NCBI RefSeq assembly: GCF_000023145.1 | Contig: NC_012704.1 | Coordinates: forward strand, 310,001-374,000 | Source: Corynebacterium kroppenstedtii DSM 44385 | GTDB lineage: Bacteria; Actinomycetota; Actinomycetes; Mycobacteriales; Mycobacteriaceae | DNA: 64,000 bases | Reading direction: 5' to 3' | In this document: one piece after another, positions 1-8,462 of the stretch | How the letters are laid out: each line of letters opens with the position of its first letter | How positions within the stretch are numbered: position 1 is the stretch's first letter | The notes under the pieces: generated by a model | What the model was told of the DNA's origin: nothing | Seen by the model: the letters and a program-made list of their open reading frames with translations, nothing else | Database searches by the model: none | Program-made: the position numbers and the translations under genes

Positions 1-1494
1 CGGCATTTCGTCGTCAGCATTATCGGGCCGGATGTGGCGGCGCTCCCGCGGGTCGCTGGTGTCGTGGAGGCGGCGGTACGTGGTGGTTTCCCTGGTGACC
101 CCGAGAATGTGACGTGGGAGGTCGCTATTGCCGCTGGTCCCGAGGTACAACCCGATGTGGTTGTGGCGGTGGTGCCTCCCGCAGCGCACGCGATTATTCC
201 CGCTAAGGACCAGCGCATTCTTGAGGCTGTGCGCCGCGCCGTGGATCACGTTGTGATTCTCTCGACGCCCGATGGAGCGCTTTCTGCAGGTTCGGCGGGC
301 GCCCTGTTCTTCCCCGGCGATGGCAAGCAGTTGCCACGTGACTGGGAAGGCATCCCGATTTGTTATTCCGATTATGAATTGATGACGGTCTGTCACCGGT
401 GTGCGAAAGAACTCGTGACATCGTCGGCGTCGTCGGTGTCGTCGGTGTCGTCGACGGTGGCCAGTAATCCGGCCGGTATCCTGGCACGTAATGAGCCCGG
501 TAACCGAGCAAGTAATCCAGGGAAAAGTGATCTAGCGAGCAATCCCGTAAGCAGTGATATGAATCGCGTGGGGGAGAGTGCTGATCGCACTCCGGCGACT
601 GATGATGTCACTGAGGATGTGGAAGAGTATTACACGTTGCCGGTTCCGTCATCCGGGGTATCGACGCCGAGCTCGGCGACGACGGCTGTCCTCTCTGATA
701 TTGGCGTCGTCCGCGTTCCGGAAAGGAAACTCACGTATAACGTGTCGCCACACGTGTTGCTCCCCTCGAGCACCTTGAGAAATTGGCTGCATACGGAGGA
801 AAAACAACGCCGGGACAGTATGGCTGTGACGAACCAAAATTGCCGGGCGAAGATGGATCGCGCTGTTCAGGATGCGTATCGGTCGGCATCGTCGGCCTGG
901 CGTTCGTGCCTTGACCCGAAAGAATTGCCCGAGATCATTGATGCCGCGACGGATCAGCTGAATGATGATCGGCCGGCCGGTACTGAACCGGTGCCCTATA
1001 TAGATGTGCCTTTTGATCCTCCGGAAGCGAGCGTGACGGAACGGATCTTGATCATTTCTGTTGGGATCAGCCTGGGGCTCGGCGTGGCTCGAATGGTGGT
1101 GATGCCCCTGGTGGGGACCGCGTTTGGGGTCTCGATCAGCCTGGGGATCGCGTTCGGCTTGTTCTGTGCGATTGTGGTCAGTTATATGCGTCACCAGCAG
1201 CTTCAGAATAATTTTCGACGGGTGGGCGGCGCGGATGCGCTGTCTTTAGCGCGCGATCAGTGGATTGATCATGCACGTCGGGTGACCAGTCATGCGGAGG
1301 AAAAACGAGTGAAACGCCTGCGGTCAGGGGGTTTGCGTACGGTGGCGTTGCAGGAGGCTCTTGCTCATATGGAGATGGCGTCGTCGTCACGCCCGGGCAC
1401 TTCACGTGCTGGTGCTCCGCGGTCGGATTCTCTCCGGCAGGGCACTTCTCGGTCGGGGGTTCCCGGCCGGTCGGCAAATGACGCCATCCGATAA
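1..1494 (+). CDS. Unrecognised membrane-anchored protein, 5' end outside window
   Basis: The reading frame is open from base 1, so the true start lies upstream; a GTG at 34 is only an internal candidate. The first ~115 visible residues look like a globular domain of short hydrophobic strands (GPDVAALPRV, VVVAVVPPAAH, VVILSTPDG). A low-complexity Ser/Asn/Thr-rich linker of about 100 residues follows, containing a SSASSVSS run. Near residues 345-390 there is a hydrophobic hairpin of two probable membrane segments, then a basic cytoplasmic-looking tail rich in Ser/Arg/Gly. The DUF6802 gene begins 19 bases downstream and is probably cotranscribed. I cannot name the family. A type VII secretion accessory role is possible from the general architecture but is not shown by any motif. 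Confidence 0.75.
   Translation, partial: RHFVVSIIGPDVAALPRVAGVVEAAVRGGFPGDPENVTWEVAIAAGPEVQPDVVVAVVPPAAHAIIPAKDQRILEAVRRAVDHVVILSTPDGALSAGSAGALFFPGDGKQLPRDWEGIPICYSDYELMTVCHRCAKELVTSSASSVSSVSSTVASNPAGILARNEPGNRASNPGKSDLASNPVSSDMNRVGESADRTPATDDVTEDVEEYYTLPVPSSGVSTPSSATTAVLSDIGVVRVPERKLTYNVSPHVLLPSSTLRNWLHTEEKQRRDSMAVTNQNCRAKMDRAVQDAYRSASSAWRSCLDPKELPEIIDAATDQLNDDRPAGTEPVPYIDVPFDPPEASVTERILIISVGISLGLGVARMVVMPLVGTAFGVSISLGIAFGLFCAIVVSYMRHQQLQNNFRRVGGADALSLARDQWIDHARRVTSHAEEKRVKRLRSGGLRTVALQEALAHMEMASSSRPGTSRAGAPRSDSLRQGTSRSGVPGRSANDAIR
421..456 (+). repeat. Four tandem 9-base units (TCGTCGGYG)
   Basis: Four near-identical 9-base units in tandem encode the Ser-Ser-Ala/Val/Thr run in the linker of the first gene. 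Because the unit is a multiple of three, copy number can change without shifting frame. Confidence 0.7.
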
Positions 1495-1513
1495 GTAGCG
1501 AGAGGCGACGGAC

Positions 1514-2194
1514 ATGTCGGATGCATTTTTCTTATTTGACGACGACGAGATGTTGGTCGACTGGTGGGGTGGCCACTCGACGGTCGGGCCCCCGTCGGCG
1601 TCGGCGCTCTGTGGCTTGACGGACTGTGAAACGGGCCCACCGGGGGTATCGGGGCTGACGTTGTCGCTCGAGGGAAGCTTCTATGACCTGGGGGATGCCC
1701 GGCTTGATGCTGATGGCGACGGAACCAGTGACTCGGTGACGCTTTCTGACGATGATGGCTTGACGGTGTACACCGACTCCGATGGCGATGGCATGGTCGA
1801 CCGGGTGACGACCGTCCGGTTTGATGGGGGATATGCCTCGTGGGCGATGAGTTCCGGCGGTGAGCTGGATGAGGGGCGTGCTGCTCAGGAGCACAATATT
1901 GGGGGTACTCAGGGACACAATCTTGAAAGAAGAACGTCGGCACGCGGGCCCCATAACTCCAGCAATGAAATTTCTTATCAAGTACATTCATTGGGTGGGG
2001 CTGTCACCCACCTCACTAGTCACAGTGAGAAGAGTCACAGCACTCCGGGTGGCGACGAGGATTCTTCACGTGACGGAACAACCCGCGATCATGGGTTAGC
2101 GACAGGTGACAAGCGATCATCCAGATCAAAGCAGTGTTTAGACACGTGGACTCGGGGCCGGTGGGAATGCATCGAGCGCGGTAGTTGGGATTGA
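1514..2194 (+). CDS. DUF6802 family protein
   Basis: The central part (about residues 60-115) has two Asp/Gly-rich motifs, DADGDGTSDSVTL and DSDGDGMVDRVTT, each followed by a beta-strand-like stretch. This is the pattern I associate with the actinobacterial DUF6802 family and it resembles calcium-binding dockerin/thrombospondin-type loops. The C-terminus ends in W-x-C-I-E-R-G-x-W, also seen in that family. The region between (residues ~125-200) is polar, His/Ser-rich and probably disordered. No signal peptide is visible. It starts 19 bases after the preceding gene and probably shares its transcript. Function is unknown; metal binding is inferred only from the DxDGDG loops. Confidence 0.7.
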   Translation: MSDAFFLFDDDEMLVDWWGGHSTVGPPSASALCGLTDCETGPPGVSGLTLSLEGSFYDLGDARLDADGDGTSDSVTLSDDDGLTVYTDSDGDGMVDRVTTVRFDGGYASWAMSSGGELDEGRAAQEHNIGGTQGHNLERRTSARGPHNSSNEISYQVHSLGGAVTHLTSHSEKSHSTPGGDEDSSRDGTTRDHGLATGDKRSSRSKQCLDTWTRGRWECIERGSWD

Positions 2195-2278
2195 CGCCGG
2201 TATGAGTGTCGGAAATGCCCAAGAAAACACGTAAACCGAACCGCGAAAAGAGCGGTGATTAAACGGGCGAAAAATACC

Positions 2279-2315
2279 CCCCAAAATGTGAAATCCGTCG
2301 CTACACGAATTGGGG
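2279..2315. promoter_or_regulatory. Imperfect inverted repeat upstream of pck
   Basis: Arms CCCCAAAATGTG (2279-2290) and CACGAATTGGGG (2304-2315) match at 9 of 12 positions. It lies about 110 bases before the pck start, in the 230-base gap after the DUF6802 gene. It could be an operator for carbon-source control of pck or a weak terminator for the upstream gene; there is no T-tract, so operator is slightly preferred. Confidence 0.3.
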
Positions 2316-2425
2316 TAAAGAGCCTCTTTTCCCCCTACTTCCGGTTACAGTGGTACCAGAAGCCGGGAGCACGAACGGACCGCGTGGGCGACCGGCACTG
2401 TACATCGATGTGAGGAGAAAATCCT

Positions 2426-4291
2426 ATGTCAGCACCTACGATCCCGGGGCTCGAAGGTAATGCCCCTACGACAAACCAAGACATGCTCAATTGGATCGCG
2501 GAGTGCGCTGAACTGTGTCAGCCGGATAAGGTCGTTTTCTGCGACGGCTCAGATGAAGAGTGGGAAGCCATCGCAAAAGATCTCGTCGAAAAGGGGACCC
2601 TCATCAAGCTGAATGAGGAGAAGCGCCCCAATTCGTACTTAGCCTCATCGGATCCCGCCGACGTTGCTCGCGTTGAATCCCGGACATTCATCTGCTCGAA
2701 GACCGAAGATGGCGCCGGCCCGACGAACAACTGGCGCGACCCGGACGAAATGCGCGCCGAAATGAGCGAGCACTTTAAGGGATCGATGAAGGGCCGGACC
2801 ATGTACGTGGTTCCGTTCTGCATGGGCCCGATTACCGACCCCGACCCCAAGCTGGGGATTGAGCTCACCGACTCCGGCTATGTCGTGATGTCGATGCGCA
2901 TTATGACCCGCATGGGCAAGGAAGCCCTCGATAAGATCGGCGACGGCCCCTTCGTGAAGGGCCTGCACTCGGTAGGTGCCCCACTGGAGCCGGGCCAAGA
3001 GGACGTCAAGTGGCCGTGCAACGAAACGAAGTACATTACGCAGTTCCCTGAGGACCGAGTGATCTGGTCCTACGGCTCCGGCTACGGTGGCAACGCCATC
3101 TTGGCGAAGAAGTGCTACGCCCTCCGCATCGCATCTGTCATGGCCAAGGACGAAGGCTGGATGGCAGAGCACATGCTGATCCTGAAGCTGATCTCACCCG
3201 AGGGCAAGGCCTACCACATTTGCGCTGCCTTCCCGTCCCAGTGCGGTAAGACCAACCTCGCGATGATCCAACCGACCATCCCCGGCTGGAAAGCCGAAGT
3301 CATCGGCGACGACATCGCATGGCTGCACTTTGGCGACGACGGTCGGCTCTACGCAGTCAACCCGGAAAACGGCTTCTTCGGCGTCGCCCCCGGGACGAAC
3401 TACAAGTCCAACCCCAACGCCATGAAGACAATGGAGGCGGGGAACAACATCTTCACCAACGTTGCCTTGACCGACGATGGGGACGTCTGGTGGGAAGGCC
3501 TCGAAAACGAGCCAGACCACTTAATCGACTGGAAGGGCAAGGACTGGACACCCGACGAAGACTGCTTGTCCTCGCACCCGAACTCCAGGTACTGCGTACC
3601 GATCGAGCAGTGCCCGGTCGCCGCGCCCGAGTTCAATGATCCGAAGGGTGTGCCGGTCGACGCGATCCTGTTCGGTGGACGCCGCCCCGACACTGTCCCG
3701 CTGGTGACCGAAGCTATCGACTGGCAGCACGCCACCTTCATTGGTGCCACGCTGGCTTCCGGCCAAACCGCCGCCGCTGCCGAGGCCAAGGTTGGCACCT
3801 TGCGCTACGACCCCATGGCCATGCTTCCCTTCATCGGCTACAACGTGGGCGATTACCTCCAGCACTGGCTGGACATCGGCAAGAAGGGTGGAGACAAACT
3901 CCCCAAGGTCTTCCTGGTTAACTGGTTCCGCCGCGGCGACGACGGCCGTTTCCTCTGGCCCGGCTTCGGTGAAAACAGCCGTGTCCTCAAGTGGATTGTG
4001 GATCGTATCGAGGGGCGCGTCGATGCGAAGAAGACAGTGGTTGGATACACCGCCTACTCGAAGGACATCGATATCGATGGCCTGGACACGGACCCCAAGG
4101 ATGTCAAAGCTGCGCTGACCGCACCTGCGGATAAGTGGCAGATGGATCTCTCCGATACCGAGGATTGGTTGAAGAGCTTGGGACCGAAAGTTCCGCAGGA
4201 GATTTGGGACGAGTTCGACTTCCTCAAGACCAGGATTAAGACAGCCAACAAGGATGGCAACAAGGCCCTGGACAACATGAAGACGAAGTAA
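2426..4291 (+). CDS. pck: Phosphoenolpyruvate carboxykinase (GTP)
   Basis: This cytoplasmic enzyme converts oxaloacetate plus GTP to phosphoenolpyruvate, CO2 and GDP, the entry step of gluconeogenesis from organic acids. The 621-residue length matches the GTP-dependent family (about 610 in corynebacteria). The kinase P-loop [12 protein letters not shown] spans residues 269-280 with the hyper-reactive Cys at 273; the usual Ala before it is Gln here. The substrate-binding stretch [20 protein letters not shown] (218-237) and the metal-binding IGDDIAWL (293-300) are intact. The ATG is preceded by GAGGAGA about 10 bases upstream. It is followed by a hairpin and appears monocistronic. Together with pyc in this window it forms the PEP-pyruvate-oxaloacetate node. 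Confidence 0.97.
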   Translation: MSAPTIPGLEGNAPTTNQDMLNWIAECAELCQPDKVVFCDGSDEEWEAIAKDLVEKGTLIKLNEEKRPNSYLASSDPADVARVESRTFICSKTEDGAGPTNNWRDPDEMRAEMSEHFKGSMKGRTMYVVPFCMGPITDPDPKLGIELTDSGYVVMSMRIMTRMGKEALDKIGDGPFVKGLHSVGAPLEPGQEDVKWPCNETKYITQFPEDRVIWSYGSGYGGNAILAKKCYALRIASVMAKDEGWMAEHMLILKLISPEGKAYHICAAFPSQCGKTNLAMIQPTIPGWKAEVIGDDIAWLHFGDDGRLYAVNPENGFFGVAPGTNYKSNPNAMKTMEAGNNIFTNVALTDDGDVWWEGLENEPDHLIDWKGKDWTPDEDCLSSHPNSRYCVPIEQCPVAAPEFNDPKGVPVDAILFGGRRPDTVPLVTEAIDWQHATFIGATLASGQTAAAAEAKVGTLRYDPMAMLPFIGYNVGDYLQHWLDIGKKGGDKLPKVFLVNWFRRGDDGRFLWPGFGENSRVLKWIVDRIEGRVDAKKTVVGYTAYSKDIDIDGLDTDPKDVKAALTAPADKWQMDLSDTEDWLKSLGPKVPQEIWDEFDFLKTRIKTANKDGNKALDNMKTK

Positions 4292-4321
4292 AACCTTTCT
4301 CTTCCCAAGGAACCAAGCCAA

Positions 4322-4349
4322 GGGCGCACATCATCTCTGGTGTGCGCTC
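4322..4349 (+). terminator. Hairpin after pck
   Basis: GGGCGCACA and TGTGCGCTC form a 9-bp stem (one G-U pair) around a 10-base loop, 30 bases after the pck stop. There is no strong T-tract. The hairpin overlaps the earliest possible GTG start (4342) of the next gene, which argues for that gene starting at 4372 instead. Confidence 0.55.
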
Positions 4350-4371
4350 TATGCGTGTAATATTGCTGGTC

Positions 4372-5106
4372 ATGAGTCATGATCATCCAGTAGTACGACA
4401 CACCATCTTCCAGAACTCTCTAATGACTGCTTTGTTGGATGGTATTTACGACGGAGAAATGACCATTGGCGAGTTACTCGGTAAAGGTAACTTCGGGTTG
4501 GGGACCTTCGATGCCCTCGATGGGGAAATGGTCATTATCGACGGGGTCTGTTACCAGTTGAAACACGACGGAACAGCCCGCCCCGCGGAACTCGAGCAGC
4601 GGACACCCTACGCGGTGGCAACAAATTTCGTGCCCCGCATCGTCCGCGAAGCGCCATCACACATCAGCCGGGCGGACTTGTCGTCGTTCATCGACAGCAT
4701 GACACCGTCGGAAAACTACATGTATGCCCTGCGTATCCGTGGAAAATTCACCGAAGTGCGAACCCGTACAGTCGTCCGCCAAGAGCGCCCCTATCGGCCC
4801 ATGCACAAGGTGACCGAGGAGGACGCCGCCCAGGTATTTAACGACGTATCGGGCGTCATCGCCGGCTTCCGCACCCCCATTTATGAAAAAGGAATTTCGG
4901 TTCCAGGCTGCCACGTGCACTTCATTGACGACGATCGCACCAGCGGCGGCCACGTCTTGGACTTCGAGCTCGAAAAGGGCGTCATTGAGCTATGCCCTGG
5001 CACGGACCTCGAGCTCAAGCTTCCCTTGACGCAAGATTTCTCCCGTGCAAACCTCGCCCCGGAGGACTTGGACGAGAAACTCCACACAACTGAGGTGAAA
5101 GACTAG
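4372..5106 (+). CDS. budA: Alpha-acetolactate decarboxylase
   Basis: It decarboxylates 2-acetolactate to acetoin in the cytoplasm. Zinc ligands are visible as H181-x-H183-x10-H194 (GCHVHFIDDD...GGHVLDF), the same spacing as in characterised enzymes. The N-terminal HTIFQNSLMTALLDGIYDGEMTI and the GNFGLGTFDALDGEM strand are typical. Length is 244 residues, normal for the family. I chose ATG 4372: TAATAT (4358-4363) lies 8 bases upstream as a -10 element, which predicts a leaderless transcript, and the earlier GTG sits inside the pck terminator. Its TAG stop overlaps the next GTG by one base, so it is cotranscribed with the GH32-like gene. No acetolactate synthase gene is in the window. Confidence 0.93.
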   Translation: MSHDHPVVRHTIFQNSLMTALLDGIYDGEMTIGELLGKGNFGLGTFDALDGEMVIIDGVCYQLKHDGTARPAELEQRTPYAVATNFVPRIVREAPSHISRADLSSFIDSMTPSENYMYALRIRGKFTEVRTRTVVRQERPYRPMHKVTEEDAAQVFNDVSGVIAGFRTPIYEKGISVPGCHVHFIDDDRTSGGHVLDFELEKGVIELCPGTDLELKLPLTQDFSRANLAPEDLDEKLHTTEVKD

Positions 5107-6674
5107 TGTCTACGGCCCGTCGAGGAGCGAACGTGGTAGAGGCGTGGCGTCCGCGATTTCATGTGACGCCGGCGGGTGGCAGGCTCATGGCACCCCATGG
5201 TGTAGTGACAGATGACGGGCGTCTTCACGTCTTTTTTGCCCATGACCAGCGCTTCCCGGTGCAAAACTCACGCCTCCGCTGGGGTCACGCCAGCGTCGTA
5301 GTGACCCCGGCCCCCGATGGACACACCCCGCGGCTGCGATCCGAATGGCGCTTCCACCCGGACGTGCTCGTTCCCAACCACGACTATGACCGGGACGGGT
5401 GTTTATCAGGCAGCGCGGTTCGTGACGACGAGGGCACCGTGCGCCTGGTGTACACGGGCATTGTTGCCCCGCAAGGGGAGGGACGCCGCGTCCACAACTC
5501 GACGCCGGCCGAAGATCCAGCCTCCGCCCACTTTTCCGCCGATTGGTGCGATACGTCGGTCAACATGGCCGCCCTGTTCGACACCAGCGGTCGGCATGGT
5601 GGGTGGTGTCGTCCCAGTAGCCATAACCCCCTGTTAGATAGCGCCGCCTCCCCGGACGGAGCCTGCGGTCCATTCGTCTTCCGCGATCCCGATTCGCCCT
5701 TCGGCGGCTGGCGAATGGTTCTGGGCTCAGTGCAGGAGCCGTCGTTAACCCTGTATCACTCGGATAATCTGCGGTCATGGACGGCCGACGGCGAATTGAC
5801 TCTCGACACGACGGGTGCCGTGGAGGGCGACACCTTCGATATCGTCCCGGAGGCAACGTCGTGGGAGTACCCGAACCTGCTTCGTATGCGTGATTGCGCA
5901 ACCGGGGAGGATAAGGATGTCCTCGTGGTCAGCATGCGGGGTGTCTCGCCGAACGCGCACCATTTTGCCAGCTCAGCCCAGTGTGTGTATTGGGTCGGTC
6001 GGCTTGAGGGGACAACATTCCGCGTTGAACGTGGGTGCAGTGAACTGGACCTCGGCCACGAATTTTATGCCGCCCGGTTCGCTCCGGTGACGGGCGATGA
6101 CGCAGCCGTCGACGATGCCATCATGATCGCGTGGGCCGGTTTGCCGGACGCGGATAACCAGCCGACGGCCGACGACGGGTGGGTCCATTGCCTCACCATG
6201 CCGCGCCGGGTTCGTCTGTGTGGCGGCCGTCTCGTTCAAGAATTCGTGACGACGTCGTCGGCAGCGGCAGATGTGGCGTCGGGAGTGATTGATTCCGCAA
6301 TCATCCCCGAAACGAATGTGTACGGCACCGTGGTGGGCGTGCGTCGGGATATTCCCGAGCCACGTCACCGCTCCCACCTGGGGTTGGTGTCGGCGGACGG
6401 CGTCCATGTTGATGTGGACATGATGCGCAACAAAGCCGGTGACCTGCTGGTTCGCATCGATCGGGCGGAGCAGTCCTACCACGACGGCCCCGATGTTCGC
6501 GGCGTCATGATCCTGTCCGAGGCGATCGACAACTACCGCAACCATATTGGTAAGCCGGAATTGTTGTTGAGCGTGGACGGGTCGATAATGGAAGCCGACG
6601 TTGCGGGGTACACCTTGACCTCGCGACTGTTCTTGAATCGTGGGGATCATTGGGCCGAGGAGACGTGGTCATAG
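5106..6674 (+). CDS. Glycoside hydrolase family 32-like protein without the usual nucleophile
   Basis: The fold signature is that of GH32 beta-fructosidases: FHVTPAGGRL (19-27), LHVFFAHDQ and WGH near 60, the RDP motif at 193-195 (FRDPDSPFGGW), and the acid/base motif W-E-Y-P with Glu254. Family members carry NDPNG at the first motif; here residues 28-32 read MAPHG, so the catalytic Asp nucleophile is replaced by Ala29. A C-terminal beta-sandwich part (about 370-522) is present. No signal peptide is seen, so it is cytoplasmic. The GTG start overlaps the budA stop, and the FUSC gene follows after 3 bases: a three-gene operon. It may be a non-hydrolytic sugar-binding protein or use a different nucleophile; sucrose or fructan hydrolysis should not be assumed. 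Confidence 0.8.
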   Translation: MSTARRGANVVEAWRPRFHVTPAGGRLMAPHGVVTDDGRLHVFFAHDQRFPVQNSRLRWGHASVVVTPAPDGHTPRLRSEWRFHPDVLVPNHDYDRDGCLSGSAVRDDEGTVRLVYTGIVAPQGEGRRVHNSTPAEDPASAHFSADWCDTSVNMAALFDTSGRHGGWCRPSSHNPLLDSAASPDGACGPFVFRDPDSPFGGWRMVLGSVQEPSLTLYHSDNLRSWTADGELTLDTTGAVEGDTFDIVPEATSWEYPNLLRMRDCATGEDKDVLVVSMRGVSPNAHHFASSAQCVYWVGRLEGTTFRVERGCSELDLGHEFYAARFAPVTGDDAAVDDAIMIAWAGLPDADNQPTADDGWVHCLTMPRRVRLCGGRLVQEFVTTSSAAADVASGVIDSAIIPETNVYGTVVGVRRDIPEPRHRSHLGLVSADGVHVDVDMMRNKAGDLLVRIDRAEQSYHDGPDVRGVMILSEAIDNYRNHIGKPELLLSVDGSIMEADVAGYTLTSRLFLNRGDHWAEETWS

Positions 6675-6677
6675 CTG

Positions 6678-8462
6678 GTGAAATGGTGGAATAGGTTTTG
6701 GGAGCTTTCCGGGCGGGAAGTCCGTAACTTTTTCTCTCTGCCGGAATCTCCGGGGACGGGTCGGTACACGATCCACGGGATGATTACGGGCCTCGTCACC
6801 CTTTTCACCTTGGCCATTGTTTTCTCGCCAGTGTTGGCCATGCCGGGCCTGACGGGCGTATTCATCGCGATGTCCGCCCGCGATATGCCCCCGCTGCGCC
6901 GGCTCCGTATTCTCGTCGTTTTCGGCGTGTGTTTCGTTGCGTCGCAGGCCCTTGGTGTTGCGATCTCCGGCAACATCATGCTCATGGTTGTGGTGATGGC
7001 CCTGATGGGCTGCTTCGGCAGCATCGTCTACCACAGCTTGATTACCTTTCCCCCGGGTGCCATGCAGTACGTCATCGCCTGTGCCGTAGCAACATACCTT
7101 CCTACCAGGGGTGTCGACGGAGCCACCCTGGTGACGGCGGGCGCCTGCGGGTTCGTCCTCGCGCTGTGCATTTCGATGGGGCTGCAGCTGGTGGACCGGA
7201 ACAAGGCGATGCGCGATGACATCACCGCGGCGGAGGACGCCGTGGAAGCGATGCGTGAAGAAAACCTCACCCACACCGAGGCCGCGCGGCGTCGCGTGGC
7301 CGCGCACGCAGCGGTTTTCACGGCCCTGGAAGATGTGCGCTTGGGATACGGCTGGGGGCGTCAACTTAAACCATTTTCGGCGTTCGGCCGGTACGCGGAG
7401 AAAAAGACGCGGGATATTCACACGCAGTTTGTGGAAGCCGTCGTGTGGCGTCGGTGGCATACGCTTCGCAAGATGAAGTACCGCGTCAATGCAGATCACG
7501 CGCCGAAACTGTCGCGCGTGTCGCCACATTTGGGCCCGCCGTCGGCTCTTCGTCGTGTGAAATGGTCGCTGAGTTTCCGCTCGGCGGCGGTGCAAATTGG
7601 CCTGCGCATGGGCATGTCGATCTTCCTGACAGGCGCGCTGACGTACGGCCTGGGTTTTGGCCACCCGTATTGGGCGGTGATGACCTCCGCGATGGTGCTG
7701 AGCTTGGGCAAAGACCGGATTAGCACAACGCACCGCGGGTTCGATCGCGTCGTCGGCACCTTGGTGGGTATCGCCCTCTTCGGCGTGATCCACGTGATCG
7801 ACCCGCCGACGGTACCGTTGCTCCTGATCTGCGCCCTGCTGTACTCAACCACCCTCTTCACCATCGGCCGCAACTACGCGTTGGGGTCGGTATGGATCAC
7901 CGCCATGATCCTGCTCATCCTCAACACCGCGCCCACCAACAACCTGACCGCAACCCAAATTGTCTCCCAGCGCGCGGGCGAGACAATTATCGGCGCCATC
8001 GTGGCTCTCTTTGTGTTGTGGGTGACAGGATCCTCCCGGGCCCCGACGTCGATTGTGCGGAGGCAGGCTCGCCGTGTTCTTCTTGCCGACGGTTTCCTCC
8101 TGGATTATGTGGCGGAGCGGACGGACCTGACGCGTCCGGGCATCGTGGCGCGACGCCAAGTGCTGCTGGAGCTCAGCGCATCCCGTCGGATGGAGGAGCT
8201 GTATGCCCGCGACCTCCCCAAGGGCCTGGCCGAGTGGGAGGATCTCTCGGCGCTGATTAACGAGTTCTCCTATGTCGTGTTGTGCGGCTGCTGGGTGGAA
8301 AACCCGGACGAGGTGATTGATGCGCGGCGGGCGCGCCGGGCATTGAATGAAATGATCCGACGCTTGCCCGCGATCGATGGCGTCCCGCTGGACACGAACA
8401 ACGCCAGCGACCTCATGAAACGCGTGCTGGTGGCGGCCCGGCCTACGTCACTGCGTCAATGA
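6678..8462 (+). CDS. FUSC-family inner membrane protein (putative exporter)
   Basis: There are two membrane blocks: about five or six hydrophobic segments in residues 30-175 (HGMITGLVTLFTLAIVF, LMVVVMALMGCFGSIV) and a second block at about 310-460 (AAVQIGLRMGMSIFLTGALTYGLGFGHPYWAVMTSAMVL). They are separated by a charged cytoplasmic stretch and followed by a ~130-residue soluble tail. The phrase G-H-P-Y-W-A-V-M-T-S in the second block is typical of FUSC / aromatic-acid-efflux (AaeB, YccS) proteins. The start is GTG 6678, 3 bases after the GH32-like stop. Its 3' end overlaps that of fadB on the other strand by 15 bases. Substrate unknown. Confidence 0.8.
   Translation: MKWWNRFWELSGREVRNFFSLPESPGTGRYTIHGMITGLVTLFTLAIVFSPVLAMPGLTGVFIAMSARDMPPLRRLRILVVFGVCFVASQALGVAISGNIMLMVVVMALMGCFGSIVYHSLITFPPGAMQYVIACAVATYLPTRGVDGATLVTAGACGFVLALCISMGLQLVDRNKAMRDDITAAEDAVEAMREENLTHTEAARRRVAAHAAVFTALEDVRLGYGWGRQLKPFSAFGRYAEKKTRDIHTQFVEAVVWRRWHTLRKMKYRVNADHAPKLSRVSPHLGPPSALRRVKWSLSFRSAAVQIGLRMGMSIFLTGALTYGLGFGHPYWAVMTSAMVLSLGKDRISTTHRGFDRVVGTLVGIALFGVIHVIDPPTVPLLLICALLYSTTLFTIGRNYALGSVWITAMILLILNTAPTNNLTATQIVSQRAGETIIGAIVALFVLWVTGSSRAPTSIVRRQARRVLLADGFLLDYVAERTDLTRPGIVARRQVLLELSASRRMEELYARDLPKGLAEWEDLSALINEFSYVVLCGCWVENPDEVIDARRARRALNEMIRRLPAIDGVPLDTNNASDLMKRVLVAARPTSLRQ

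Noticed and set aside
4342..4371. Earlier GTG start for acetolactate decarboxylase
   Set aside because: It lies inside the pck hairpin and adds residues not found in the family; a -10 element just before ATG 4372 favours the later start.
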